Assembly (NCBI GenBank): GCA_963730365.1
Contig: CAVSRM010000005.1
Coordinates: 744,001-808,000 of the forward strand
Source: Fodinibacter sp963730365
GTDB lineage: Bacteria; Actinomycetota; Actinomycetes; Actinomycetales; Dermatophilaceae
DNA: 64,000 nt
Direction of reading: 5' to 3'
Shown here: in pieces, positions 42,574 to 50,582 of the stretch
How positions within the stretch are numbered: position 1 is the first letter of the stretch
Layout of the letters: every line of letters begins with the position of its first letter
Translations under genes and position numbers: made by a program
The notes under the pieces: model-generated
The model's database searches: none
What the model saw: the letters and a program-made list of their open reading frames with translations, nothing else
Told to the model about the DNA's origin: nothing

Positions 42574-43472
42574 GCACACCCGCCGCCCCGGAACGCACGC
42601 CGGATGCCGGGTCCCCGCCCCCGCTGAACCGCACCTCACGCCCGTGGAGCGACCGGGCGCTGGGCGTGTGGGGCGTGCTCGTCATGCTCTTCCTCTTCGC
42701 CCCGATCATCGTCATCATCATCTACTCCTTCAACGACGGCCGGCTCCTCGTGTCCTGGGACCAGTTCGGGCTCGCCCCCTACGAGGCGCTCATCGCCAAG
42801 CCGGCGATCCGCAGCGCCGTGGTGGTCTCCCTCCAGGTGGCCGCGCTGTCCTCCGTCGTCGCCACCCTCCTCGGGACGACCGCCGGGGTGGCGCTGGCCC
42901 GGCGGCCCGGCCGGTGGACCTACTGGTTCATCGGGCTGCTGCTGCTCGTGTCGGTGACACCGGAGATCGTCGACGCGGTCTCACTGCTGCCGTGGTTCGT
43001 GTTCCTGGGCCAGGATGCCGGCCTGAGCCCGTTCGACAACGGCATCGTGCGGTTGGTGGTCGGGCACTCCCTGTTCTCCACGGCCGTCGTCGCCTACATC
43101 GTCCGAGCCCGCCTCATCGGGCTGGACGAGAGCCTCGAGGAGGCGTCGATGGACCTCTACGCGCCGCCGCTGCGCACGTTCCGCCGGATCACCGTGCCGC
43201 TGGCGATGCCCGCCGTGCTGGCCGGCGCGCTCCTCGCGTTCACGCTGAGCCTGGACAACACGATCGTCTCGGCGTTCGTCCAGGTGTCCGGCTCCACCCC
43301 GTGGCCCGTCTACGTGCTGTCGGCGCTGCGATCCGGCCTGCGACCGGAGATCGCCGCGGTCTCCACCGTCATGCTCGTCCTCACCCTCGCCGCCCTCGCC
43401 CTCGTCGCCGTCGTGCTCAAGCGCTCGGGCGACTCCGCCACCGACATCGCCCGCACCATGGGAGGGAACTGA
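42570..43472 (+). CDS. potC: ABC transporter permease, PotC type
   Basis: 300 residues, six membrane helices. EAA loop ESLEEASMDLYAPPLRTFRRITVPLAMPA (about 188-216). SLDNTIVSAFVQ is typical of PotC. Its TGA shares its last base with the ATG of the amidohydrolase, indicating tight coupling. Confidence 0.93.
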   Translation: MSTPAAPERTPDAGSPPPLNRTSRPWSDRALGVWGVLVMLFLFAPIIVIIIYSFNDGRLLVSWDQFGLAPYEALIAKPAIRSAVVVSLQVAALSSVVATLLGTTAGVALARRPGRWTYWFIGLLLLVSVTPEIVDAVSLLPWFVFLGQDAGLSPFDNGIVRLVVGHSLFSTAVVAYIVRARLIGLDESLEEASMDLYAPPLRTFRRITVPLAMPAVLAGALLAFTLSLDNTIVSAFVQVSGSTPWPVYVLSALRSGLRPEIAAVSTVMLVLTLAALALVAVVLKRSGDSATDIARTMGGN

Positions 43473-45124
43473 TGGTCGACCTGATCCTCTCCGGAGGCCC
43501 GGTCTTCACCGCCGGTGCCGTCGGCGCCCGGCCCACGGCCGTGGCGGTCGACGGGGGCCGTGTCGTCGCCGTGGGCCACGACGAGGTCCTCGCCCTCGCC
43601 GGTCCGCGCACCGAGCGCGTCGACCTCTCCGGACGGCTGCTCGTCCCCGGCTTCCAGGACGCCCACGTCCACCCCGTGTGGGCCGGTCTGGACATGATCC
43701 GGTGCGACCTCTCCGAGCTGTCCACGGCCCCGGACTACCTCGAGCGGATCGGGCGGTATGCCGCCGACAACCCGGCGCTGCCCTGGGTCCTGGGCGCCGG
43801 GTGGTCGATGTCGGCCTTCCCGGGAGGCACCCCGACGGCGGCGGCACTCGACGAGGTGGTCCGGGACCGACCGGCGTACCTCGCCAACCGCGACGGGCAC
43901 GGTGGCTGGGTCAACTCGGCGGCGCTGCGGCTGGCGGGGATCGACAGGGACACCCCGGACCCGTCGGACGGGCGCATCGAGCGCGACGCCACCGGGGCCC
44001 CGACCGGCACGCTGCACGAGGGGGCGATGGGCCTGGTCGGCCGACTGGCCCCGGAGCCGACCCAGGACGACCTCCTCGAGGCGCTGCTCCTCGCCCAGCG
44101 ACACCTGCACCGGCTCGGGGTCACCGGGTGGCAGGACGCGATCATCGGCGACTACGGCGACGGCACCGATCCCGGCATCGCCTACCAGCGAGCCGTCGCC
44201 GCGGGGGCGCTCTCCGGGCGGGTCGTCGGAGCCCTGTGGTGGGACCGCAGCCGCGGCCTGGAGCAGGTCCCCGAGCTCGTCGCGAGGCGCGACGAGCTGA
44301 GCAGCGAGGGGTTCCGGGCCACGAGCGTGAAGATCATGCAGGACGGCGTGGCCGAGAACTTCACCGCCTCGATGACCGAGCCCTACTGCGACGGGCACGG
44401 CCACCCCACGGACAACTCGGGCATCTCCTTCGTGCCCCCCGAGGTGCTGCTCCCCGCCGCGGCCGAGCTCGACGCCCACGGCTTCCAGCTGCACTTCCAC
44501 GCGATCGGCGACCTCGCGGTGCGCCAGTGCCTCGATGCCGTCGAGCACGCCCTGAGCGCCAACGGCCGGCGTGACGCCCGGCACCACATCGCGCACCTCC
44601 AGGTGGTCCACCCCGACGACGTGCCGCGCTTCCGCGAGCTCGGCGTGGCCGCCAACATGCAGGCGCTCTGGGCCGCCCTGGAGCCGCAGATGGTCGAGCT
44701 GACGCTGCCGTTCCTCGGCGAGCCGCGCTCGTCGTGGCAGTACCCGTTCGGCGACCTGCACCGCTCGGGCGCCGTCCTCGCGGCAGGGAGCGACTGGGCG
44801 GTGTCGAGCGCCGACCCGATGGCGGCCATCCACGTGGCGGTCAACCGGATCGTGCCGGTGGCCATGCGTGAGGACGACGTGGACCACCCGAGCTTCCTCC
44901 CGGAGCAGCGGCTCGACCTCGGGACGGCGCTGACGGCCTACACCGCCGGCTCGGCGTACCTGAACCACCTCGAGGACTGCGGGACGATCCGCGTCGGCGC
45001 CCTGGCCGACCTCGCGGTGCTGGACCGTGACCCGTTCGCGGCGCCACCGGAGGAGATCGGCGACACGCGGGTGCTGCAGACCTTCGTCGGTGGCCGGCGC
45101 GTGCACGCCGCCGACGACGCCTGA
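43472..45124 (+). CDS. YtcJ-like metal-dependent amidohydrolase
   Basis: 550 residues. Amidohydrolase superfamily, amidohydrolase_3 group: GRLLVPGFQDAHVHPVWAG (metal HxH at about 66-68), a central EGAMG and MQDGVAENFTASMTEPY segment, QLHFHAIGD with the third ligand, HHIAHLQVVHPDD with the fourth, and the final Asp in LAAGSDWAVSSADP. Preferred substrates of this family are poorly known (N-acyl amides, imides). As the last gene of a polyamine-type import operon it may cleave the imported compound or an N-acyl polyamine; this is inference. Confidence 0.88.
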   Translation: MVDLILSGGPVFTAGAVGARPTAVAVDGGRVVAVGHDEVLALAGPRTERVDLSGRLLVPGFQDAHVHPVWAGLDMIRCDLSELSTAPDYLERIGRYAADNPALPWVLGAGWSMSAFPGGTPTAAALDEVVRDRPAYLANRDGHGGWVNSAALRLAGIDRDTPDPSDGRIERDATGAPTGTLHEGAMGLVGRLAPEPTQDDLLEALLLAQRHLHRLGVTGWQDAIIGDYGDGTDPGIAYQRAVAAGALSGRVVGALWWDRSRGLEQVPELVARRDELSSEGFRATSVKIMQDGVAENFTASMTEPYCDGHGHPTDNSGISFVPPEVLLPAAAELDAHGFQLHFHAIGDLAVRQCLDAVEHALSANGRRDARHHIAHLQVVHPDDVPRFRELGVAANMQALWAALEPQMVELTLPFLGEPRSSWQYPFGDLHRSGAVLAAGSDWAVSSADPMAAIHVAVNRIVPVAMREDDVDHPSFLPEQRLDLGTALTAYTAGSAYLNHLEDCGTIRVGALADLAVLDRDPFAAPPEEIGDTRVLQTFVGGRRVHAADDA

Positions 45125-45184
45125 CCCTCCCGGTAGCCGTCTCGGGTCGTGGACCCGGGATGCCGCCGGGCCGGCTCGCACTCC

Positions 45185-45190
45185 TAGACT
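45185..45190 (+). promoter_or_regulatory. -10 box for the SAM-IV riboswitch transcript
   Basis: TAGACT, about 8 bp upstream of the predicted aptamer 5' end; no -35 identified. Confidence 0.4.
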
Positions 45191-45198
45191 TCTCCGCG

Positions 45199-45320
45199 TA
45201 GGTCATGAGTGCCAGCGACAAGCCCCGGCTCGCTGGCCAGCAACCCTCCTCCGCGGTGGGGTGCTCCGGGTGACGACCTGGTCGACGCCGCCACGGCGCC
45301 GGCAAGCGCGGGATCCCGGG
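45199..45320 (+). ncRNA. SAM-IV riboswitch
   Basis: The conserved SAM-IV core reads in order: GGTCATGAGTGCCAGCG (45201-45217), AGCCCCGGCTCGCTGG, CAGCAACCCTCC, GCGGTGGGGTGCTCCGGGTG, closing P1 strand GACCTGG (about 45275), then GGCAAGCGCGGG (45301-45312), the pseudoknot part that sets SAM-IV apart from SAM-I. A hairpin CCCGAGGTC/GACCTCGGG (45329-45350) follows, and its right arm overlaps the GGGAGG ribosome-binding site (45348-45353), so SAM binding probably blocks translation. Recognised from memory of the consensus, not by a covariance search. Confidence 0.88.
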
Positions 45321-45361
45321 GATCGACACCCGAGGTCCGCAGACCTCGGGAGGCCCCTCTC

Positions 45362-46825
45362 ATGTCGATCGCCAGCACGACCGTCCCCACGTTCCTCCGT
45401 CGCCCGCGGCTGCGTGCCGTCCCGACCTCACCGCTGACCGCGGCCGCGGGGGCACCGGGCGCCACCCGCGCGGACGAGCCCACCACCGGCGTGGACGAGC
45501 CCACCACCCGGAGCACCCTGCCGGAGGTCGTCCGGCCCGACCTGGTGCCCACCGTCTCGGGCGATCTCGTCGACTACGCCAACCTCGACCACGCGGCATC
45601 CACGCCGGCCCTCCAGCGGGTCGTGCGCGCCGTCGAGTCCGCCACGCGCACCTACTCCTCGGTGCACCGGGGCACCGGCTGGCTCTCGCGGGTGACCAGC
45701 GCGCACTACGAGGCCGCCCGCGACGAGGTGGCCCGCTTCGTCGGCGCCCGCGAGGACGACGTCGTCGTCTTCACCCGCAACACCACCGACTCGGTCAACC
45801 TGCTCGCCCGCGCCCTGCCGCCTCGCACGAGCGTCGTCGTCTTCGCGTCCGAGCACCACGCGAGCCTGCTCCCGTGGCGGACGAGCGACACCGTGCGGCT
45901 TCCGGTGCCCGGGAGCGCGCTCGACGCCGAGGTGCTGCTCGAGGACGCGCTGCGGGCGCTCCCCGCCGGCACCCCGCGCCGCCCGCGGCAGGCCCTCGTC
46001 GTGCTCACCGCGGCATCCAACGTCACCGGGGAGTTCTGGCCGGTCGAACGGCTCACCGCCATCGCCCGCCGTCACGGAGCGCGCGTGCTGCTCGACGCTG
46101 CGCAGTACGCGGCCCACCGCCGCGTCGACCTCGGCGCGCTCGACGCCGACTGGGTGGCCTTCTCCGGCCACAAGGTCCACGCCCCGTACGGCACCGGGGT
46201 CCTCGCCGGCCGCGCGGACTGGCTGGATGGCGCTTCCCCCTACCTCGCGGGCGGGGGAGCGAGCGCCGAGGTCACCGAGCGACACACGAGGTGGTCGACC
46301 GGGGCAGCCCGCCACGAGGCCGGCAGTCCCAACGTCCTCGGCGCCATCGCGCTCGCCGCGGCCTGCGCGACGATCCGCGAGCACCGGTCCGCCATCGAGG
46401 CCCACGAGGCGGCGTTGACGACCCGCCTGCTCGAGGGCCTCCGGAGCATCGACGGGGTCGACACCTACGCGGTGTTCGGCGACGCCCACGACCGCGCACC
46501 GGTCGTCACCTTCACCGTCGACGGGCTCGACAGCCACCTCGTGGCCGCCGCGCTCTCCGCCGAGCACGGGATCGGCGTGCGCGCCGGCAAGTTCTGCGCC
46601 CACCTGCTCGTCGACACCCTGCTCCAGGACGACACAGGGGGGCATGAGGCGGCGGTCAGGGCGAGCGCTGGCCTGGCCACGACGGGCGCGAACGTCGAGC
46701 GGCTCCTGACTGCCGTCGCGGTGCTCGCGGCGCACGGGCCCGCAGCGACCTACCGGCGCGACCCCGACGCCGGGTGGGTGGCCGTCGAGGACACCCGCGA
46801 GCTCGACGCCCCGTTGCCCTGGTGA
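45362..46825 (+). CDS. class V aminotransferase, cysteine-desulfurase-like, under SAM-IV control
   Basis: 487 residues. After a 60-residue variable N-terminus: YANLDHAASTPALQRVV, TRNTTDSVNLLAR, SEHHASLLPWR, DAAQYAAHR and FSGHKVHAPYGTGVL with PLP Lys271. AGKFCAH (Cys412) is in the place of the SufS/CsdA catalytic Cys. The start is the ATG at 45362, 8 nt after GGGAGG. Riboswitch control by S-adenosylmethionine suggests a role in sulfur amino acid metabolism rather than Fe-S assembly; no suf genes are nearby. Confidence 0.88.
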   Translation: MSIASTTVPTFLRRPRLRAVPTSPLTAAAGAPGATRADEPTTGVDEPTTRSTLPEVVRPDLVPTVSGDLVDYANLDHAASTPALQRVVRAVESATRTYSSVHRGTGWLSRVTSAHYEAARDEVARFVGAREDDVVVFTRNTTDSVNLLARALPPRTSVVVFASEHHASLLPWRTSDTVRLPVPGSALDAEVLLEDALRALPAGTPRRPRQALVVLTAASNVTGEFWPVERLTAIARRHGARVLLDAAQYAAHRRVDLGALDADWVAFSGHKVHAPYGTGVLAGRADWLDGASPYLAGGGASAEVTERHTRWSTGAARHEAGSPNVLGAIALAAACATIREHRSAIEAHEAALTTRLLEGLRSIDGVDTYAVFGDAHDRAPVVTFTVDGLDSHLVAAALSAEHGIGVRAGKFCAHLLVDTLLQDDTGGHEAAVRASAGLATTGANVERLLTAVAVLAAHGPAATYRRDPDAGWVAVEDTRELDAPLPW

Positions 46826-46873
46826 GCGGGGGCGGGCGGTCCCTGGCGCCCTCGTGACCGGCCGGTGGTCGTC

Positions 46874-47080
46874 TCAGGCGTCGCGCAGGTGCAGCGCGCG
46901 CCGGGGGCAGGCGGCCACCGCCTCGCGGGCCAGACCCCGCTGCGCCGTGGCCACCGGGCCCAGCACGACCGGGTAGCCCCACTCGTCGAGCACGATCCGC
47001 TCGGGCAGCAGCTCGGCGCACAGGCCCCGCGCGCGGCACTCGGGCCAGTCGACGACGAGCTTCTGTTCGTGGCCGCTCAC
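46874..47080 (-). CDS. small [3Fe-4S]/[4Fe-4S]-type ferredoxin
   Basis: 68 residues. LVVDWPECRARGLCAELLPE gives a CxxxxxC pair and VAACPRRAL the CP motif; with only three Cys a 3Fe-4S cluster is most likely, as in actinobacterial ferredoxins that serve P450s and oxidoreductases. Conserved DEWGYP. Last gene of the electron-transfer operon, starting inside the stop of the NuoF-like gene (4-bp GTGA overlap), so it probably exchanges electrons with that flavoprotein. Confidence 0.88.
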   Translation of the reverse strand: MSGHEQKLVVDWPECRARGLCAELLPERIVLDEWGYPVVLGPVATAQRGLAREAVAACPRRALHLRDA

Positions 47081-48339
47081 CGGGCCACCTCCATCGCGCG
47101 ACCGGCCGTGCACCCGCACCGGTGGGCGAGGTGCTGCTCGACGTGACCGTCCAGCGTCGAGAGCAGCGAGGTGACGAGGCGGGCCGTGCCGTCGGGGTGG
47201 GCGCAGGCACCGCGGCCCTTCACGAGCCCGCTCAGCTCTCGCAGCCGGCGGCGGGTGTCCGCGCCCTCGGCGAGACCTCGGACCTCCCCGGCAAGGGCGG
47301 GCAGCCCGTTGCGGCAGGGACCGCAGCGGCCGGCCGACTCCGCGGCGAGGTATGCCGTGTAGCGGGCCGTCTCCGCCACCGGGCACGAACCGTCGCCCAG
47401 GGACAGCACCGAGCCGGCGCCCATGGTGGCCCCCAGCGGGCGCAGGTGCCCGTTCGACCAGCGCAGCCGGCGCACCCTGCTCGGGTGCACCCAGGCGCCG
47501 TGGAAGCCGCCGACGAGGAGCGGTGCATCGAGCGCATCGGGGTCGAGCACGCTCGCCGCGGCGCTCCCGTGCTCGACCTCGACGACGCGCACCCCCTCGA
47601 AGCCGCCGTCGGCGTTCGGCGGCCTCGAGAGGGTGAGCAGGCTGGTGCCGGGCTCCACGTCCGTCCCGAGCGCGGTGTAGCGCGCGGCACCCCAGTGCAC
47701 CACCGCGGCGAGGTGCGCGAACGACTCGGCGTTCGAGAGCAGCGTGGGACGCCCCCGGTGGCCGTCCACCGCCTCTGGTGCCCACGACGTGACGGGCAGA
47801 CCCGGGCGCCCGGCGATGAGCTCGAGCACGGCGCGGGCCTGCCCCGAGACGAAGCGGGCCTCCGCCTCGTGCCGGTGCCACCGGATGCCGCGGTCCTCCC
47901 GCTCGGCGACCGCGCGAGCCACGGCCGACCCTGCCCACGGCCGGTCGGCAGAGGTGACGACGTGCACCGAGCCGGCGCCCGCTGCCCGTGCGGCGAGCAC
48001 CGCCCCGTCGAGGACGAGATGGGGGGTCACGTCGAGCAGGGCGCTGTCCTTCGCGCTCGCGGGCTCGCCCTCGGCCGCGTTGACGACGACGACGGGTCGA
48101 CGGCCGGGACGCCGGCCGCCGTGGCGGAGCACGGTGTCGAGCTTGCGCGAGAGCGGGAACCCTGCGCCCCCGCGTCCGCGGACTCCCGCAGTCGCGAGGA
48201 GGGCGACGAGGGCCTCGCCGTCGGGCTCCGGGAGCGGTCCGAAGCGGGCCCGGTGGGTCTCGTGGTCGGGGTCGGACCCGACGCCGGAGAGCAGCAGCGG
48301 ACCGCGTTCCACGTCGACGAAGGCCGGGGGCCGGATCAT
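47077..48339 (-). CDS. NuoF-like NADH:FMN Fe-S flavoprotein
   Basis: 420 residues. GVRGRGGAGFPLSRKLDTVL (FMN/NADH site, about 51-70), VVVNAAEGEPASAKD, SLBB-like segment, then AGRCGPCRNGLPAL and GRGACAHPDG. In complex I NuoF the first motif has three Cys; here the leading Cys is Ala, leaving two plus one downstream, with an extra HRCGCTAG at the C-terminus. It is known as the NADH-ubiquinone oxidoreductase-F iron-sulfur-region family outside complex I. Likely passes electrons from NAD(P)H to the ferredoxin or the membrane heme protein next to it. Confidence 0.88.
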   Translation of the reverse strand: MIRPPAFVDVERGPLLLSGVGSDPDHETHRARFGPLPEPDGEALVALLATAGVRGRGGAGFPLSRKLDTVLRHGGRRPGRRPVVVVNAAEGEPASAKDSALLDVTPHLVLDGAVLAARAAGAGSVHVVTSADRPWAGSAVARAVAEREDRGIRWHRHEAEARFVSGQARAVLELIAGRPGLPVTSWAPEAVDGHRGRPTLLSNAESFAHLAAVVHWGAARYTALGTDVEPGTSLLTLSRPPNADGGFEGVRVVEVEHGSAAASVLDPDALDAPLLVGGFHGAWVHPSRVRRLRWSNGHLRPLGATMGAGSVLSLGDGSCPVAETARYTAYLAAESAGRCGPCRNGLPALAGEVRGLAEGADTRRRLRELSGLVKGRGACAHPDGTARLVTSLLSTLDGHVEQHLAHRCGCTAGRAMEVAR

Positions 48340-48956
48340 CGGGCGCCCCCGAGGTCGGCGGGGAACAGGTCCCTGACGCTGCTGTCCGAGTCGGGTCCGG
48401 TCCCGTCGTTCGAGGCTGCCGCCCGGCGTCCCCGGACCACGGCGACCACCCGGGCGAGGGAGGCGACGACGACGGCGGCCACGCACCCGGCGGTGGTGAG
48501 CACCATCCAGCCGCGCGAGGCGTCCGTCCCGATCCCGATGCCGTGCACGACCCCGGCGACCCACGCGGCGTACGTGGTGAGGTGGACGAGGAACCAGGCG
48601 CGGTGCGGCATCCGGGAGCGTGCGAGCGAGGTCGCGACGACGACGAGCGTGAGGTCCAGGGCGAGGGTGCCCAGGCCGAGCCAGAGCGGCTGGTAGGTGC
48701 CGCCCACCGGCACCAGCGCCTGCCACCAGCGGATGTCGACGTACTCGTCGACGACGGCGCTGAGGGCGTGGGCGGTCAGCAGCAGCACCGAGAGCGCGGC
48801 GAGGGTGCGGTGCAGTCCTTGGGTGACGAACCGCGGCCACAGCGGGGTCGCCGTGCGTCCGGTGGCGAGCACGCCGAGCACCACCGTCAGCGTGAAGACC
48901 ACGAGCAGCACGACACCCGTGCCGCGGTTGAGGTACCAGAGCAGGGGCGAGGTCAT
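48336..48956 (-). CDS. ferric-reductase-like heme membrane protein
   Basis: 206 residues, six hydrophobic helices. WYLNRGTGVVLLVVFTLTVVLGVLA, GLHRTLAALSVLLLTAHALSAVVD (His pair), PHRAWFLVHLTTYAAWVAGVVHGIGIGTD (second His pair) fit the ferric reductase-like transmembrane domain, which holds two b hemes. It lacks the FAD/NAD domains of full ferric reductases, so electrons must come from a partner, here plausibly the NuoF-like protein or ferredoxin. Overlaps both neighbours by 4 bp. Confidence 0.88.
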   Translation of the reverse strand: MTSPLLWYLNRGTGVVLLVVFTLTVVLGVLATGRTATPLWPRFVTQGLHRTLAALSVLLLTAHALSAVVDEYVDIRWWQALVPVGGTYQPLWLGLGTLALDLTLVVVATSLARSRMPHRAWFLVHLTTYAAWVAGVVHGIGIGTDASRGWMVLTTAGCVAAVVVASLARVVAVVRGRRAAASNDGTGPDSDSSVRDLFPADLGGAR

Positions 48957-49927
48957 GAGTCCTCCTCGATGCCGGATGCCGTCCAGGCGGGTGTTCGGGT
49001 GACCCGGCCGTCGTCGTCGACCAGCCGGGCCGCGACGTCGTGCTCCACGAGCCAGTCCCGGGCGCCGGCCCCGAGGACGATGGCGGCGGTCGTGGCGGTG
49101 TTGGCCGCCGCTGCGGTGTGACCGAGCGCCGTCACGGTGCGCAGCGGCCCGGCTGCGGGGGTTCCGGTCCGCGGGTCGAGGAGGTGGTGCCACTGCCGGC
49201 CGCCTCGCTGCCAGCGCCGGGCCGAGGTGCTCGACGTGGCGATCCCCCCCTCACCCACCCTGACCACCGTGCGGTCGCCACCCCGGGACAGGTCGGCCAC
49301 GCTGTGCCCGACGACGACGGGGTACAGGGGGGAGTCGCCCTCGGGAGAGGTCACCCGCACGTCGCCGCCCACCCCCACGAGCACGGGGGCGCCGCACTCG
49401 GCCGCGATGCTGAGGGCGACGAGGTCGGCGGCGAAGGCCTTGCCGGTGGCCCCGAGGTCGAGCGCCGAGCCGCCGGGCACCGTCACGGCGGAGGAGGAGA
49501 CGTGCACGTCCTGCCACCGGCCGCGCGTCATCGGCAGCGCCGCCGGGGTCGGGTCCTCCGCGGGGACGAGGGTGAAGGTGCGGTCGTAGCCCGCTCCGAC
49601 GAGGAGCGCGCCAAGGGTCGGGTCGACGAGCCCGTCGGTCTCCCGCGCCGCCTCGAGGGCCACCCGCAGGGCACCGACGAGGACCGGGGACACGGGCACC
49701 GGCGTGCCCGCACCCCGGTTGGCCCTCGAGAGGTCGCTGTCGTGGCGGAAGCGGCTGCACGATGCATCGACCTCGCCGAGCACGTCGACCGCGATGGCGA
49801 CTGCGCGCTCGAGCGTCTCCGGGGACGTGCGCACGTCCACGTAGGTGCCGAGGGCGCGCCAGCTGGCGGCGCCGACCTCGCGCTCGAGCACGGGGTTGGT
49901 CGCGGCCGACCCGGGAGCGGGGCTCAT
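48953..49927 (-). CDS. apbE: FAD:protein FMN transferase (ApbE)
   Basis: 324 residues. ApbE attaches FMN from FAD to Ser/Thr of exported electron carriers. LGTYVDVRT, DASCSRFRHDSDLSRANR, LVDPTLGALLVGAGYDRTF, the motif GSALDLGATGKAFAADL, VGVGGDVRV, and HHLLDPRTGTPA, with the Asp of the metal site, are all intact. No clear signal peptide. The expected substrate, a secreted FMN-binding-domain protein usually encoded in such operons, is not seen in this window. Confidence 0.93.
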   Translation of the reverse strand: MSPAPGSAATNPVLEREVGAASWRALGTYVDVRTSPETLERAVAIAVDVLGEVDASCSRFRHDSDLSRANRGAGTPVPVSPVLVGALRVALEAARETDGLVDPTLGALLVGAGYDRTFTLVPAEDPTPAALPMTRGRWQDVHVSSSAVTVPGGSALDLGATGKAFAADLVALSIAAECGAPVLVGVGGDVRVTSPEGDSPLYPVVVGHSVADLSRGGDRTVVRVGEGGIATSSTSARRWQRGGRQWHHLLDPRTGTPAAGPLRTVTALGHTAAAANTATTAAIVLGAGARDWLVEHDVAARLVDDDGRVTRTPAWTASGIEEDS

Positions 49928-50349
49928 GACCCGGCGCTCGTCACCGGCGGCGGCGGGGGAGGCGGTGCGGGTCGTGACGTCGTCGTGCGCGTCCCCGTCG
50001 AGGACGAGCTCGAGCCCGACGTCCCCTGGCCCACCCGGGCGCTTCCCTGCCCGGACGCGTGCACGAGCACCTTCGGGCCGACGACGGTGCGCACCGGCCG
50101 GGGCTCGGTCACCACGACCGGGTTGTCCGACGCCCACTGCACGAGTGCCTCGTGCTGGGCGCGGGCGGCCTCTGCCTCGGCCTGGGCCCGAACCAGCTCC
50201 GCGGCGGCCTCCTCCCGGGCGGTCTCGGTCGCGGCGGCGGCCGTCGCCAGCCCGGTGCCGGCGGTGGCTGCCGCAGCGAGGGTGCCGCTGAGCACCGTGA
50301 GGACGATCCGCCAACGGTCTCGCTGGCCGACGCTGAGGATGGGTCGCAC
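49924..50349 (-). CDS. small anchored protein with coiled-coil and Pro-rich tail
   Basis: 141 residues; no family recognised. One N-terminal membrane segment (WRIVLTVLSGTLAAAATAGTGLATAAAA), an Ala/Glu/Gln helix likely to be coiled-coil (REEAAAELVRAQAEAEAARA), a short VVVTEPRPVRTVVGP strand and a Ser/Thr tail ending in eight prolines. GTG start at 50349 with GAGAGGA about 10 nt upstream. First gene of the electron-transfer operon, overlapping apbE by 4 bp. It does not look like an FMN-binding domain and is not an obvious ApbE target. Confidence 0.65.
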   Translation of the reverse strand: MRPILSVGQRDRWRIVLTVLSGTLAAAATAGTGLATAAAATETAREEAAAELVRAQAEAEAARAQHEALVQWASDNPVVVTEPRPVRTVVGPKVLVHASGQGSARVGQGTSGSSSSSTGTRTTTSRPAPPPPPPPVTSAGS

Positions 50350-50440
50350 GGAGGGGGTCCTCTCGGGTGGACTGCGGACGCCGGGATCGGCGACTGCTTG
50401 CAGCCTCGCGACCACGAGGACAACGGCGCCTCATGACCCT

Positions 50441-50506
50441 GTTAAGGGAACGTCATGCCGCACCGATCGGGCGGTGCCGGGCGACGTCCTTAACGTGCTG
50501 TTGAGG
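50441..50506. promoter_or_regulatory. three GTTAAGG-like sites in a divergent promoter region
   Basis: GTTAAGG at 50441-50447, its complement CCTTAAC at 50488-50494 and GTTGAGG at 50500-50506; the last two form an inverted pair with 5-bp spacing. They lie between the redox operon and the Asp/His-rich protein gene. They could bind the OmpR-type regulator encoded 2 kb away, or be -35/-10 parts; unproven. Confidence 0.35.
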
Positions 50507-50582
50507 TGTCGACGAGGCGCCGTTGACCGGGGCGCGATGACGATCGGTGCAACCGCAGCCCACTCCACCCCGGAGGTCTCCC

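Noticed and set aside
45209..45361. Longer N-terminus for the desulfurase-like protein starting at ATG 45209
   Set aside because: That stretch is the SAM-IV aptamer; a good ribosome-binding site and ATG lie just after it at 45362.
46874..50349. Complex I or Rnf fragment
   Set aside because: Only one NuoF-like subunit is present, and the membrane gene is a ferric-reductase-like heme protein, not a Nuo or Rnf subunit.
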